From positions 25,086,740 to 25,150,739 of the forward strand of contig CAIIXF020000009.1 of assembly GCA_903813345.2 (NCBI GenBank): 64,000 bases of DNA, read 5' to 3'. Origin of the DNA: Owenia fusiformis. Its lineage: Eukaryota; Annelida; Polychaeta; Sabellida; Oweniidae. The stretch's first letter is position 1; each line of letters starts with the position of its first letter. This document shows, in pieces, positions 26,218 through 38,400 of this stretch. Made by a program: the position numbers and the translations under genes. The notes under the pieces were generated by a model. The model made no database searches, was not told where the DNA came from, and was given only the letters and a program-made list of their open reading frames with translations.

Positions 26218-28190
26218 TATGTCACCACCAAAAGTGGTGACATATTGTTATGGTCTCCGTTTTTTTTGCGACGGCGGTTGGCGTCCGGCGTCCGGCGGTT
26301 GGTGGTTGGCGTCCGGCGGTTGGCGTCTGTAACAATTTCTTACAACTTCCTATAACTTAACAAATACTGTTTAGACTGACTTCAATTTTTTTCTAAATTA
26401 TCTACATGTTCTCAGAAGTTCAAATCTGACTTTAGATTTGACATTTGACCTTCAATGACCTTCTCAAGGTCAAAAAGGTCTTTTTTCAACTTGCTTCACA
26501 TTGACTAAATTTTTTTTCAAAATCATCTACATGTTCTCAGAAATTCAAATCTGACTTTAGATTTGACATTTGACCTTCAAATCTGACTTTAGATTTGACA
26601 TTTGACCTTCAATGACCTTCTCAAGGTCAAAAAAGGTCAAAAAGGTCTGTTTTCAACTTGCTTCAAATTGACTAAATTTTTTTTTCAAAATCATCTACGT
26701 GTTCTCAGAAATTCAAATCTGACTTTAGATTTGACTTTAGATTTGACATTTGACCTTCAATGACCTTCTCAAAGTCAAAAAAGGTCAAAAAGGTCTGTTT
26801 TCAACTTGCTTCAAATTGACTAAATTTTTTTTTCAAAATCATCTACGTGTTCTCAGAAATTCAAATCTGACTTTAGATTTGACATTTGACCTACAATGAC
26901 CTTCTCAAAGTCAAAAAAGGTCAAAAAGGTCTTTTTTCAACTTGCTTCAAATTGACTAAATTTTTTTTTCAAAATCTTCTACATGTTCTCAGAAATTCAA
27001 ATCTGACTTTAGATTTGACATTTGACCTTCAATGACCTTCTCAAGGTCAAAAAAGGTCAAAAAGGTCTGTTTTCAACTTGCTTCAAATTGACTAAAAATT
27101 TTTTTTTAAATCATCTACGTGTTCTCAGAAATTCAAATCTGACTTTAGATTTGACTCAAGATTTGACATTTGACCTTCAATGACCTTCTCAAAGTCAAAA
27201 AAGGTCAAAAAGGTCTTTTTTCAACTTGCTTCAAATTGACTAATTTTTTTTTCAAAATCATCTACATGTTCTCAGAAATTCAAATCTGACTTAAGATTTG
27301 ACATTTGACCTTCAATGACCTTCTCAATGTCAAAAAAGGTCAAAAAGGTCTTTTTTCATCTTGCTTCAAATTAACTAAATTTTTTTTTCAAAATCATCTA
27401 CATGTTCTCAGAAATTCAAATATGACTTTAGATTTGACATTTGACCTTCAATGACCTTCTCAAGGTCAAAAAAGGTCAAAAAGGTCTTTTTTCAACTTGC
27501 TTCAAATTGACTAATTTTTTTTTCAAAATCATCTACATGTTCTCAGAAATTCAAATCTGACTTAAGATTTGACATTTGACCTTTAATGACCTTCTCAAGG
27601 TCAAAAAAGGTCAAAAAGGTCTGATTTCAACTTGCTTTAAATTGACCAAATTTTTTTTTCAAAATCATCTACATCTTTTCAGAAGTTCAAATTTGACTTT
27701 TACAAGTTCTCAGAAGTTCAAATCTGACTTTAGATTTGACCTTTGACCTTCAATGACCTTCTCAAGGTCAAAAAGGTCTTTTTTCAACTTGCTTCAAATT
27801 GACTAATTTTTTTTTCAAAATCATCTACATGTTCTCAGAAGTTCAAATCTGACTTTAGATTTGACATTTGACCTTCAATGACCTTTTCAAGGTCAAAAAG
27901 CTCTTTTTTCAACTTGCTTCAAATTTACTTAATTTTTTTTTCAAAATCATCTACATGTTCTCAGAAGTTCAAATCTGACTTTACATTTGACATTTGACCT
28001 TCAATGACCTTCTCAATGTCAAAAAAAGTCAAAGAGGTATTTTTTCAACTTGCTTCAAATTGACGAATTTTTTTTTCAAAATCATCTTCATGTTCTAAGA
28101 AGTTCAAATCAAACCTTCTTAAGGTCAAAAGGTATTTTCCAACTTGCTTTAAATTGACCAAATTGTTTTAGGTGGTGACATTTTGTCATG
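26218..28190 (+). repeat. Transposable element with a large tandem-satellite core
   Basis: It begins GTCACCACCAAAAGTGGTGA followed by a GC-rich run of GGCGTCCGGC/GGTTGGCG motifs (26270-26330). Then come about 13-14 tandem units of roughly 120-150 bp, each with TCTACATGTTCTCAGAA, TTCAAATCTGACTTTAGATT, TGACCTTCAATGACCTTCTC, AAGGTCAAAAAGGTC and AACTTGCTTCAAATTGACTA. It ends in GGTGGTGACATTTTGTCATG. Start-like and end-like GGTGACAT.TTGT.ATG motifs bracket the array, so the satellite may be the core of a mobile unit, like the satellite-bearing elements reported in molluscs. It has no coding capacity. Confidence 0.75.
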
Positions 28191-29474
28191 TTAATGCCTT
28201 GTGTTGTACGTTGTCATACGTAGACCACAGATCAATTAAATATGTGAATTGTTGCGGCGAGCGTAGGAAAACTCGACAGTCGCCTTGCGGTCTCCGTAAA
28301 GCGCATCCATTTTTATACATGCCGCAAGGTAGCCGTATAAATTATTACTCAGAGCTATAATATTTGTTCATTTCTGTGGTCCGCGTAGAAATCAACAGGC
28401 TGATGCCAGACTACAGATTGGTCCAACGGTGGACGCACGTCGGGGGTTACGTTGACTTGCGTCTGCCGTAGTATTATGATGGGTTATGTACCTTTGGAAA
28501 CAGTTTTTCAGGTCAAGTTTGTTGTCGTATCTTTGATGTGAACACAATGCAATAAGTAAAGTGTTTGATGTAAGGTCACTGATACCACAGCAAACTATAT
28601 TACAAAATTAAAGATTAAAATACTATTGGTCAATGTACCAATTAATACCACTTTTTATTTGATATTATATCCTAGCACTATAAATAACATTTATAAATTG
28701 TACTGATTTAAATTAAGTAGAAATAAACATCAACGTTTATCAACAGAAATTCAATATTCGCCTTACGGCTGCCGTTGAAAAAGTGACTGCAAAAGTGTCC
28801 GACCGCAGAAATTCTAAGGCGAGCGAAGAAATGTTACTGACCGCAGAAATGATAGACCGTACGGTCGCCGTAGGAAATGTGACTGGGGTGCTAGTTACTA
28901 TTACCTAATTGTCCGAATATTACAAAATTGAGGCAAACTCAAAAATGGAGTAAACAATGTATGCATAATATTATTTACTGGTAAAGATAATCATACCTAC
29001 ATGTAAACATAAAAGATACATGACATTGTTCATATGCATATTTTGTTTTCAACTATCGCCATTGTTTTTTCATATCAATTTTTAGAAGGAACAACAAGAC
29101 AATTATAGGCTTTGGCTAGACTGGGGTCTTTAAACCTGAATTCATAGCATCGACATTAGCGTTATGATAATGTGTATTAAAGATAAAAACGAGAGGTTTT
29201 CTTGGTAGTTGCATTGCGTTCCGTTTTTTATCAAAATAATGTTGCCGTTTATGCTTTTAGATATGACTAAATATTCTCAGTTAAAGAAGACATATATATT
29301 ACATTGGGCTCAGCTGTTGCAGGAATACACCTGGTATTGTAGTATAATAATGATTATACTATAGCATATCCTTAATATTATTGAATAGTTTACCGCAGCG
29401 AAGTGAGTTCCACTGTATAGACTTTTAGAACGGAGTGGATGTTTATATGCAAGTAATCGTAAAAAACAAGATAA
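28191..29474. other. Upstream region of the first nicotinic-like receptor gene
   Basis: About 1.3 kb between the satellite element and the receptor start codon. It contains scattered CGCCGTA / TACGGC-type words in both orientations (28255-28475, 28760-28875), probably remains of a GC-rich repeat. I cannot identify a core promoter. Confidence 0.35.
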
Positions 29475-32400
29475 ATGCGATCAAGAATGATATGCAGATG
29501 GGCAAGTTCATGTATTGTCTTATTTGTTGGATTGACAGTTGCAACAAATGGTAAGTAATACTACATAATTAATTATCAAATACAAGTTCATCATCGATAA
29601 CACATGTGGATCAATTACGTTAAAGCTGCTAGGCAACAGGTAGCCATAATTTCTGAAACAGGGGTAAAAGAGAATTATTTATAGCATCCGTTTCCATGGT
29701 AACGGCCCGAGTCAAAATTCTGTTAAACCTCAAATTTGCAATGCATGGTATCAGAGCTTTCCGATGGTACCAAGAATTTGCTGGGGGTCAATAAAATATT
29801 AAACTTCCTTATTTTAAGGCTTTGGAGGATTTTCCTAATCGTCTTTATCCAAAACCATAATTTGGGACAAAATAAGAGTTACCTAGCCGCTTTAACTTTC
29901 ATTAATGCCTTGGTCACATAGGCTCCGATTTTCACTACGGCGCCCGGCCGATGAGTATTTTGTTCAAAATCGGCCGGCGAGCCCGGGCATCGTACGGGCG
30001 CCGGGCGATGATCGCCACTCATCGGCCGATTTTTAGACATCGTACGGGCGCCGGCAGAGTTTTATCGCGGAGATAAAAGTTGCCGATGTCTTGGCGATTT
30101 TTTCTCAAGCAAACTCATCGGTACCTACCCGGCCGTGTCCCGTCCGGTCATCGTACGATTATCTTACGGCGCCCGGTGGCATCGCACGGTCATCTTGGGA
30201 TTTTGCGTGCTAATTTGTTTGATAAATCTTAATAATGATTACTTATAAAGTGATAAAAAGGTTCTAAAAATAATGAGGTAAGGAATTATAATTACTACAT
30301 ACTGTCAGAGATTTTTTATAAAACATAAATGGAACGATTAGGCTTACTGTAAAACAATGGCACACATCTGAATGGCTGGGTGGGTGGGTTGATCTAGTCG
30401 TTCTTATATATTGACATTAATCGTGTCATACACATTGAATAGAGTGATACATTTTTATACGTATATTCACTCATGCATATACCATTACAAATCATTTATT
30501 TTAAAAATCTTCTGACTGATTTTGTGAGTAGTATTTTGAAGGGTCACAATTTTAATACGAAGTTCACTGTCTCAATAATTACAGTTAATATGCCAAAGGC
30601 TAAGGATAGAGGGGATTAGGCCAATTGGCCATATATAGGTAGACATAGTATTTGTTTATATGAAAGATCTAAATTTGAATTAAGGTCAGGGTGCACTTTG
30701 ATGAAAACACCACGTGCAGTATGGGAAGTAATTTTAGACGGTCATAACTTTCACCATGAATATTTTCTGGGCATAAATACAGTGTTCTTATTAAAACAAT
30801 GTGTTTTCTTTCAATTGGAGTACCCATGATAGTAAAATATCAATCAAACAATTTGAAAAATTATGATTAGGGACCCCATGTCAGCATTTTTTTTTCTAAA
30901 TATTGAACCTATTTACTCGAAAAGAGGATCTTCTTTTTCTGATTTTTATTGCATGAAAACATTATTAACCTGGAAGTCCTGTCTAGCGAAGTATTTCGTT
31001 TTCGAATCTTGCATTCACGCCATGTGGAACAGTCATACTGGGTCATACAAGAATTAAGTATAAATCTAGAGGCCTGTTTATCGACCGATGTCCTGGCGGG
31101 TGCCGTACGGCCATCGGCAGATAGCCTTGCGATACCCGTGCGATGTCTTTCAGATTCAATTGATTGCGGGCGCCGTACGATGCCTTTACTAATGTGACCA
31201 TACTCACGATTAGATCAAGACATCGGTGAAAAGACGCCGGCGCCCGGTCGATTTAGAAATCGACCGATGACTACTCATCGGCCGGCGCCCGGCGCCTATG
31301 TGACCCAGGCATTATGGGGTAATATGATGTTAAAATAACAATGCACTATATTATCCTGTTTTCAGCGCATATAGTGTTTTATGGTGAATTACTTCTATCT
31401 GAGACCATCATAAAAAATAAATATATAGTCATTAAATAATGATGATGGCGGAATGTGTAGAAATAAAGCACAATGAAAAGTGTACTTGTTTTTGACCGTG
31501 CATAATAATTAGCTACCGTCGTTGATTGGTCAAATTTTACCGACATAAACATTGGGTCGGTAAAGCACGTGGCTTTCTCTTGAGTACAAGGCGGTCATAA
31601 TAGAAATCAAGATAAATAAAAGAGACCGACTTGGGCAAGGCTAGACAAAACTGTCAAATAAAAAAAACCGTGTGCTTTAATGAAAGTTAAACTCGGAACA
31701 CCAGCCATTGATCAATCCAGTCCTAACAATTCCATTGATCTTTAGAGGAATGTGTGTAAGAGAAGGGAGAGACTTGGTCTGACAAGGATGAAAATGAAGG
31801 ACAGGGATATGGGTGGGACAGGTACTGATGTGAATGATAGTGTACCAGAGGAAAGGGAAGATGACAGTGTGAAACTGGATGAAGGTAAGGATGCTTGTGT
31901 GATTGATTCTGAGGATGAGAATGTGAATGTGGGTGCAAATGTGAATGTTGAGAATGATGTAGTAGATGATGAGTCAGAGGACGAGGGATTTGAATCTGAG
32001 TGTGACATGTCCGAAGAACAAGTCATTGACAAACTTAAACTCATAATGAAAAATACGTAACACTAAAACATGTACAACATATAGGCCTAATGCATGAAAT
32101 AAAGTGCTACAGTTATTAATTTGACTTTTAGTATTAATTAATATGTATTTTTATATACTGCAAGATGAATGACTTATTCCCTCCCCCTGGTGTATGTATT
32201 TAATTTAATTTATTTTTAAAAAATTGTCCAGTGTTTTTTTAAACTGACTGGTCAAAATTTTGACCAGTCAAAAAAAAATTTGTCCAGAGTGTTTTAAAGT
32301 AACTTGACAAATTTGTCCAGACACCAAAAATGCTTATTTTCCACACTGCTATCATAGATGGCAGTACTCTGAGACAAGTAATTAAATATGTCTATTAAGC

Positions 32401-35400
32401 CAAATGGTGGAAAATCCTGGAACTGTTGTGTGAAGTTCAGCCTAAGAGGATCTTCTCTAAATCCAAGCCTACGGAGGTGATCCAGGGACGATCTGTTTCC
32501 AGGAACTGCACTTTGCAGATCTGGATTTTGAGGAAGATCCAGCTTGGAAACTGCCTCGGCAATCCTCACCAACTCAGGCTTGTTGTATCCACTACACGTC
32601 ACTTTCCGCTCGCCCAACCAACGCTTGAGATCTTCAACTTTCCAAGACAGGAAATTTTCCTGCCGATTCATCGTAGATATTTGCGTATTTGTGATTATGA
32701 TGGAGAAATTGTTTTGCGTGTATATGAAAAGTAATGGCGTCCGAGATTTTCTGGCCCGAGATTTTAGAAAACGGGATTTCGCGAGATTTTGCGATACTAC
32801 CCGGGGATTTAGAAACTATACTATTAGACAACTCATTTGAAAATATCGCAGAATATATTTTTAGAGATGTAATATTAGACACCTGTTGAAAATTATACTG
32901 TAAATAAATTGGGTGGAACCCTGGTTGACCCTGGGAGTTCACGCTGATTCATTGACTCAGTCTAAATATTATCATTTTGGTATATATTTATATATAAAGT
33001 TCTTTACGGAGTATATATTACATTGAACTTGATAAGTATATTCACAAACAGACACTTACCTATTAACCTATACCTATTAACTATTGTGACTTCTAATTTG
33101 CAGGTCGGGATTCTTTTAAAAATAGAGTCTATTCCTCGCCCGAGAGAATATACAAACATCTTTTTGATAATGGCCGATACAGCAAGAATATCATTCCGGG
33201 AGAAGAGACCATAAAAGTTTCATTCCAAATTGGCCTTCATTTTTTAGAAAAAATTGTAAGTTAATATTTTGATGATACTCCAAATTTATGATAACCCCCA
33301 AACAATCTATTGCAAATCAGTGAAATTTGGGGGTAGGGCCAAATAAGCTCACTAAGAATAATACATACTGTATCTCGTCTTTCACAAGAAGGAGTGAGTA
33401 GTCTAATAGGCACAGCGACCCGGAAGTGTTCGGCAGAGGTCAAATATAAGCGCTCTGATTGGTCAATTTTAATCACGTGACCTCGCTGTGATTGGTCAAT
33501 TTATAAGCCACGTGACCCGGTACGTATTAGCCTCTATGAGTTTAATAACATGGGTTAATGGGCAATAAATGTCTCATTAACATTGATGGATGGTTTATCA
33601 TGAATTTATAATCTAGCTTCAGCCCGCACTTACGGTACAATCCTAGCAATTTGATGAGAAGGTTGACAGCTGTAAGTCGTAAAAAAGGAATAATCAAACT
33701 CATAAACCCAACTTCGATTACCAAGTTCGAAACGGCCGTTAAGCAGTCCCAGTATATATAAAGACAGATTAACTTATCTGTTACAACATTAAATGCTAAA
33801 TTACTAACGATGCCGATCGGAAAATTTCGAGTTCCAGCTAACATTAAAACCATAAAAAATGGAGACTTCATAGAGACAATTTCCACACCAAAATTAGTTT
33901 TAATGAAAATATGCGATGGGATGTTCTCAGCCGTCAATAAAGATGGGGTCGACATCCGAAATTACCAAATATGGCCAATCACAGGCATATCAAATGTATG
34001 CAATGCCTATGGGACGAGTGCGGGAATATTTCTAACTCATAATCGTATGGCTAGACTCATCGACAATTTGCCTCACGTAACGGCAAAATTTGAGGAGATT
34101 GAAGCCAAGAAAAAAACGACTGATATAACAGAGTGGGACATTTTACTTGGGGGAAACTTTCGTCTCAATGTCCATCCTAAATATCGAAGAGTCAACATAC
34201 GAGGTAAGGTTTTTAAATGATTTGTAACTGATCATAGAATGTTAAAATAAAAAAAATAAAATGAAAAATTAAAAGAATCAAAAAGAAAAAATTGAAGTTG
34301 TCAATATTATTGTATCCATTTATCATATTTTAAAGGTTATCACATCAATAATTACTCTGACGATCCGCGAAAACATTTGCCTGATCGGTACGGTATCGTG
34401 ATGACGCGCCAAGTCTTTGAGATGTTTGTGGACAACCTCATCAAATATGGTCTCGTTCAACCTACCGAACCTCATTGTATAATAACGGGTCATGCAGAAA
34501 AAAGTGATGCTGACAACTGTAATGAATGTGGTTATTTCGAGCCTGCGAATTCTGACACCCAGTGTTAAATACAATGTATCTCAAAGTAGAAATAAAAATA
34601 TAGGCTATATATATGAAAATTAAAAAATGTATCAAATATGTCGTGTTTTCTTAATAAGAAAAGGAATTTGTATCAGAATGTATATATATATCGTGATGTA
34701 AGGTAATACTACCAGTCATTCCTAGGTTGTTGAACATGATAGGTCAATTATTATCTTTGAGTGCTATCACAGCATGTTGCATCTGTCAAAACATCAATGT
34801 TACTCAACACTTAAATGAAACTGAAAACGTAACAACTTATTACATACTGAAACCATATATTAGTAGTTATGATGTAAATCTGGAGACACCAATGGCATTA
34901 AGCTTTACAGGGGGCGTTTTGACTTTTGTTATCATAGGTAAGTTGCGTGATTTTGGACCAACTATAATATATCGCGATGTTTGGATTATATGTACAGGTG
35001 AATGTAACTAGTGGTTTATCATTTTAGCTAATGTGTTATGGATTAGAATGATAACGAGATCCAAATTACCGATTGTTAAGGATGAGAGACAAAGGGTGCC
35101 TATGATTGCTGTATGAAATACATATAATGTTTATAAAAATAGATATGCTGAATAAATAATATCAAGACATTTTATATTATTTGATTGAATTTATTAACAC
35201 TATAATGAATATATACAATGAAAAAACAACCTTATGTTGGCACCATATCACATGATCTACAAATAAGATTAAACAAAATATTTAATGAAATTGTAACATA
35301 TCAATTTGAAATGCTACAACTCACATTCACAAATAAAACAATATGTTTTTCTTTCATAAACTAATAGAAGAGATAAGCTTACTTGTTAATGTAATGTTTG

Positions 35401-38400
35401 GACTCCTTTATTGTTACAAGTATTATCTGAAATCGATGACCCTGTAGTTTGCTCTTTTAATAAACCATAACTATAATATTAAATAAACAAATTTACACAC
35501 TCAATGCAAATCGTAATTATTAATGTATAAAGTGTTACAAATTCAGTTAGACAATGTTTCTATATCTGTTTCGTTACATTTCTGTATATTATAAAGGTTA
35601 AACTATCAATATGGAGGTATTCATTTCTAATAACACATACCTTATGTATCTTTCATATAGATATTGCTTATCACTGTATAACCCACATAATCTATCATCA
35701 CACTCTCTCTCATGCTATAAATCATATCATATTTCTTAAGCTATCTTAGATAAAATATCAATTTTCAGACAAACATATCATAATACATCTATATTCTATA
35801 GCAATGTTTCACTTTCTTTTTATTTATTTTTTAAAACCTAAGATATAAGTTAATTGTTTAAAATAAATATTTTTATAGTAATAATTCTAAAATACTAAAA
35901 TTGAATAAGTAATTACCTGAATTAGATTATTTCTAAGTACAACATGACTGTAATTAAAGTGACAGTGTACTGTGGCCCACGCTGGATAGTTCCGCTTACA
36001 TTTAATGATGTGTTGAGCCATGCGTGTGGGTTTCACCCAATGTTTATTGTCCAATGTACAACGTATCATCGTAGTTTAAACGTTAAGAGAGAGAGAGAGA
36101 GCCTTAAGTTCAATTGAGTTTATATACCTGTTAGCATATGAGTTTTTTTTGCAAATACTTTTGATACGAGTCCTTGGGTAGTTCATTGATATTTATGAGT
36201 TTTTATGAGTTTTTATATGCGTTATATTAGAATATTTTATAGTTAATAGTATAATCACCACTTGGATAAAATGATACCATCAGAAACAATAATATTCATA
36301 CCATCATACGTGACTTTGATATTAGTTCTTGGACAATTGATTGTTGATGACATGTTTATTGATATTTATGAGTTTTTATATGAGTTTATGATAATATTTT
36401 GTAGTTAATAGTATAAATACCATCTGGATTAAATGATGCCATCAGAAACAATAATAATCAGACCATCATACGTGACTTTGAAGTAGATGTTTTTATTAGT
36501 CCTTGTGTAGTTCATGTTTTATGACATGTTTATTGATATTTATGAGTTTATCTATGAGCTTTATTTCTTTAATTAGAATGTTTTATAGTTAATCCAAACA
36601 TAAAAACAGCCCATGACATGTTTATTGATATTTATGAGTTTTTATATGAATTTTATCTCTTAATAGCTTGTTTCACAGTTAATTGAAACATAAAGTTCAC
36701 AATTAATAGAAGAAACCCATATCATTTGAGATTAAATGCTCTGTCTTTTATGAGTACTAGTATCTACAACTATTTTTGATGTTATGAGTATTAGCTATCA
36801 ATTTTTTCAATTTTTCTTCAACATGTATTGTAATGACTTCAGTATGAATGAAATGTACCTTGGTGTTCTGGTCCTGGATTGTGATATTTGTCCTCGATTG
36901 GAGGGGGGGGGGTATTAGACATTGTTTCTTTTCACGTTAGATCATGGTTCTGGGTTATATAGGGTCTACTTTTCTAATGACAGATTGACACTTAGAGTTT
37001 GCTTTTCTTGTTGGGCTTCTTTAAATTTTTTAGTCAACCTTTCCAATGGCACTTGCTCTTATATATTCAATTTGTGTAGTATAAATAGTGTTGTCTTGGG
37101 TTACGTCTACACTTCATCGCTATTCATTAATTAACATAGGAGGACACATTGTTTGAACAATCTACTCTAATACTGGTAAGTAACATTTTATTCTTCAGAA
37201 ACAATAATAATCAGACCATCATACGTGACTTTGAAGTACCAGGTAGATGTTTTTATATTAGACCTTGTGTAGTTCATTGTTAATGACATGTTTATTGATA
37301 TTTATGAGTTTATGTATGAGCTTTATTTCTTTTATTAGAATGTTTTATAGTTAATCCAAACATAAAAACACCCCCATGCCATGTTTATTGATATTTATGA
37401 GTTTTTTATATGCATTTTATCTCTTATCAGCTCGTTTCATAGTCAATTGAAACATAAAGCTCACAATTAAGTATAAGTATATTCAATTTGTGTAGTATAA
37501 ATAGTGTTGTCTTAGGTTAATTCTGACACTGCACCTCATCGCTATTCATTAATCAACATAGGAGGACACATTGTTTGAACAATCTACTCTAATACTGGTA
37601 AGTAACATTTTATTCTTCAACTTCAGTGTCTTTGATTTTCTTTTCACAATCTCTGTTATTTATTTTAGGCAGTTGATAAGCTTAAGTATAAACATTTCTC
37701 AATATGATAACACCTACTTATTAGACTTAGGTTTAACTGCAAAATTGCATTGGTCATATATATTTACAATTTATAACATCTGGATTTATCACAGTATGTT
37801 TAACTTTTATTTTACTAGTTACTATGGCAGAATGTATTGTATGTGGTAAAACAATTGACAACTGTGATTATCAATGGATCGTATGCGTAGATTGTTTAAA
37901 TGTTCAATTACCTAGTGAAGAGAAGGATGTAATGGAACCGGCGGTCCATGTCAATTCCGAGAACCCTTCTTATGGTGAAAGTGGAATGAATCAAACATCA
38001 ATCCATATTGGTTAGGTTAACATAATTTCGATTAGTGTCAAAGTTAGTCAGTTAGTTAGTTAGTTGAATAGTAACATGTATAGCTTGGTTCTTGTTGTTT
38101 TTGAATATTTGAATCATTTGTTATTATATCTCAAAACTTAAGCATATTTAGATCAATACAAACTAGAACATATTAATAATAAATGAAATAAACTATGACT
38201 ATTTTTACATTGATGCAATATTTTATATATTTAGATAATTCAACAGGACAAGTAGGTTATGGACCGCCATTGAACAAGTTGCGTAAAATTGCCGATGCTA
38301 GTTCAAGTCAGCCACAATCAGGTAAATTACCAACCTCTGCACATGACCCGAATATACCCGAACAGTCGACATCAAATGTAAACATGGCAACTCCAGTAAC

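Noticed and set aside
26380-28150. Regular repeat array considered as CRISPR
   Set aside because: Units are contiguous 120-150 bp satellite monomers without unique spacers, in an animal genome.
33542-33955. 137-residue minus-strand ORF at the left TIR and its 89-residue counterpart at 51669-51938
   Set aside because: They are the same TIR sequence read outward, have no motif, and overlap real promoters and the left-end gene.
36922-37134. 70-residue ORF in the region before PolB
   Set aside because: Falls in the duplicated repeat/leader zone, starts without clear context and shows no family features.
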